This document shows, piece by piece, positions 4,138 to 5,627 of a stretch of 5,627 bases of DNA. The notes under the pieces are model-generated. The model had not been told where the DNA came from. It worked only from the letters and a program-made list of their open reading frames with translations, and searched no databases. This DNA is from Acidobacteriota bacterium (lineage in GTDB: Bacteria; Acidobacteriota; Terriglobia; Terriglobales; Acidobacteriaceae), in contig JAJZHR010000188.1 in the NCBI GenBank assembly GCA_021810815.1, positions 1 to 5,627 of the forward strand, in the 5' to 3' direction. How positions within the stretch are numbered: the first letter of the stretch is position 1; every line of letters starts with the position of its first letter. Position numbers and translations under genes: made by a program.

Positions 4138-5627
4138 AAGGTCCACCAGACCAGATTTCGCAGCAGGGGATAGTAGAGGGCCAGGTTGATCGGGGTGTGC
4201 GGGCCGTGGAGCAGGCGCATGGCCTGGGCGTAGGACTCCATTTTGGCGCGATAGATCTCCTTCTGGCGGGCGAGGAAGTCCTCCATACCTGCTCCGCTGT
4301 GCGCGGCGGTTTTGTAATCGACAATCCAGAGGTAGTCTTGGCTGGCTGTGGCTGTAACTGCGGCTGTTGCTGTGGTTGAGCTGAGAGGTGCGGCGCCGGC
4401 GTGGAAGATGCGATCGAGGCGGAGGTTGAAGGACTGAGCGGATGCGCCGGAGTCGTTGGCTGCGACGTTGGCGGCATCGTCCTTGCTGAGGTGTTGATGG
4501 CCCGCGGCCTCGAGATCGTTCCAGCCTTGCAGGGCTGCTTCAGAGGATGCGTCGCTGTGGGCGGCCAGAATCCATTGGCCGTGCGGGTCGTCCAGCGTGT
4601 TTGCGAGCGCGGTGATGGCGGTGGCGGCGCTCTGCTCGACCTGCAAGGGAGAGATGCCCTGGGCGCGGAGGACGGCGGTGATGCGCGGCTTCCATTGGAG
4701 CGGAAGTGAGCGAGCGGCGGCGAGCGTTCCGCCAGCGGCGAAATGGGCGGAGAGCCTCTCAAGGAAAGCGTGGACGGTGTTGCCCACGGCGCGTGCGGCG
4801 AGCGAGCCTTCGGGGCGCGAGGTTGCGGCCGAAGCTGCGGCATCGGGTGGGGCGGCAGGGGATGTGCGGTCGCTTTTCAGAAGAGGCAGCAGGCTGGCTG
4901 CGGGATCGTGCTGGGCTGGCTTGAAATCGAGCGGAAGACGGCGCAGGGAAGCGCTGCTGGCAGCGGCGTCCGGGCCAGCAGCGTCTTGCAGGCCTGCGTT
5001 TTCTGAGTCAGCACTTTCATCTGAGTCAGCATCTTCATTGGCAAGGGCATCCAGAGCAGCGCCATTCGCTGCGGCGCCGATTGTGGCAGCTTCCTCGTTG
5101 GCGGCGAGGGAGGTGAGCAGGCCGGGCTCGAACGCTGCTGTGGCGTCGGAGGTTTGCGGCATCTGCAGCAGGTTGCTGGCGAGCGGAGCTGCCTTGGCAT
5201 CGCTCTGCTCGGCAGCCTGCTGCTCTCGCTCTTCAGCTTCCGCAAAGTGGCGGGCGAAGTGCGGTTCTGCGACTTCCCATGCTGTAGCCAGAAGGCTGTG
5301 AGAGTCCGGGGCGGCGTGGGCGGAGGCGTTTGCGAACAGGTGCAGCTCCTCGCGCGCGCGCGTGCATGCGACGTAGTAGAGGCGCTTGTATTCGGCGGTG
5401 ATGCGCTTGCTGTGCAGACCTCTCACCCAATCGTTCAGTCGCGTGTTCTGCTCTCCTTTGGCGCCCACGGGGACGAGCATCGACAGGGATTCGCCGGGTT
5501 GCTCGTCGTTGGGAAGCTCGATCCAGGCGAGCATCCTGCTCTGCTCGTTGCGCGGTTTGCGCTCCAGGCCGGGGACGATGACAACGTCCCACTCCAGCCC
5601 CTTGGCATGGTGCATGGTGAGCAGCTC
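4113..5627 (-). CDS. UvrD-type helicase / PD-(D/E)XK nuclease fusion, AddA/RecB-like, C-terminal part (5' end outside window)
   Basis: These 504 codons are the end of an ATP-dependent helicase-nuclease of the kind that resects double-strand breaks for recombination. Residues are numbered from the right edge. Helicase motif V is at 4-17 (TMHHAKGLEWDVVI; family usual TIHKAKGLEW). Motif VI is at 79-95 (EYKRLYYVACTRAREEL) with the ATP-contacting arginine R90. A long Ala/Glu/Ser-rich linker spans about 100-270 and includes an acidic patch (195-210) and the conserved LRRLP at 228-232. The RecB-family nuclease follows: VGNTVHAFLERL with H286, LRLDRIF with D405, VDYKT with D437 and K439, and a final motif YRAKMESY (459-466) where the family usually has Gln at the Lys position. 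Walker A, Walker B and the earlier motifs are off-window. The stop TAG is at 4113-4115. An AddB partner would be expected nearby but cannot be seen. The helicase-nuclease class is sure; the name addA is a likely but unproven choice. Confidence 0.9.
   Translation of the reverse strand, partial: ELLTMHHAKGLEWDVVIVPGLERKPRNEQSRMLAWIELPNDEQPGESLSMLVPVGAKGEQNTRLNDWVRGLHSKRITAEYKRLYYVACTRAREELHLFANASAHAAPDSHSLLATAWEVAEPHFARHFAEAEEREQQAAEQSDAKAAPLASNLLQMPQTSDATAAFEPGLLTSLAANEEAATIGAAANGAALDALANEDADSDESADSENAGLQDAAGPDAAASSASLRRLPLDFKPAQHDPAASLLPLLKSDRTSPAAPPDAAASAATSRPEGSLAARAVGNTVHAFLERLSAHFAAGGTLAAARSLPLQWKPRITAVLRAQGISPLQVEQSAATAITALANTLDDPHGQWILAAHSDASSEAALQGWNDLEAAGHQHLSKDDAANVAANDSGASAQSFNLRLDRIFHAGAAPLSSTTATAAVTATASQDYLWIVDYKTAAHSGAGMEDFLARQKEIYRAKMESYAQAMRLLHGPHTPINLALYYPLLRNLVWWTFQGRVGPS
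4345..4374. repeat. Hexanucleotide array inside the nuclease domain
   Basis: Five consecutive degenerate hexamers can be read on the + strand: GCTGTG, GCTGTA, ACTGCG, GCTGTT, GCTGTG. On the coding (-) strand they specify the Thr/Ala-rich run TATAAVTATA. The unit is a multiple of three, so gain or loss of units keeps the helicase-nuclease frame. It lies between the codons for the catalytic residues D405 and D437. Confidence 0.7.
5002..5037. repeat. 18-bp tandem duplication in the helicase-nuclease linker
   Basis: Units 5002-5019 and 5020-5037 are adjacent and match at 16 of 18 positions, both beginning TCTGAGTCAGCA. On the coding strand they give the paired acidic hexapeptides EDADSD and ESADSE. 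The duplication is in frame and sits in the low-complexity linker, so it is probably neutral to folding. Confidence 0.8.

Noticed and set aside
3503..4843. 446-codon open frame on the - strand overlapping phoU and the helicase-nuclease
   Set aside because: It is a shadow of two well-supported genes in GC-rich DNA. Its translation is Arg/Pro/Ser-rich with no family motif, and it runs across the junction of two real genes.
4597..5301. 234-codon open frame on the + strand opposite the helicase-nuclease
   Set aside because: It has Ala/Ser/Arg-rich composition with no recognisable motif. The - strand carries intact helicase and nuclease motifs over the same bases.

Overview
The window carries most of a high-affinity phosphate uptake operon on the + strand, in the order pstS (3' end only), pstC, pstA, pstB, phoU. 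A convergent gene on the - strand follows it: the C-terminal third or so of a UvrD-type helicase fused to a PD-(D/E)XK nuclease (AddA/RecB-like), cut by the right window edge. The DNA is GC-rich with strong third-position G/C bias. The Ala-rich helicase-nuclease and the overall protein flavour suggest an Acidobacteriota (Terriglobia-type, Granulicella/Edaphobacter-like) chromosome. That placement is an impression from protein style, not a measured match.

Layout: 2-388 is the end of the phosphate-binding protein PstS. It is followed by a strong intrinsic terminator (430-468) inside a 181-bp gap. pstC (570-1637) and pstA (1727-2602) encode the two permease subunits and are separated by an 89-bp G/A-rich spacer with a small repeat array. 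pstB (GTG at 2604) begins 1 bp after pstA, and phoU (ATG at 3359) overlaps the pstB stop by 4 bp, so pstA-pstB-phoU look translationally coupled. An 85-bp convergent gap (4028-4112) holds a weak hairpin and part of a second, 21-bp-period repeat. The helicase-nuclease fills 4113-5627 on the - strand.

How the parts work together: PstS captures phosphate outside the inner membrane, PstC and PstA form the channel, PstB hydrolyses ATP to drive import, and PhoU links transporter state to phosphate signalling. The terminator after pstS fits the usual need for far more binding protein than permease. No phoR/phoB pair is visible here. The helicase-nuclease belongs to DNA double-strand break processing and has no evident link to phosphate.

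No wholly new system is evident. The points most worth checking are: a related G/A-rich decamer that recurs at helical-turn spacing in two non-coding spacers; an in-frame hexanucleotide array inserted between the catalytic strands of the nuclease; an 18-bp tandem duplication in the helicase linker; and the unclear pstC start.
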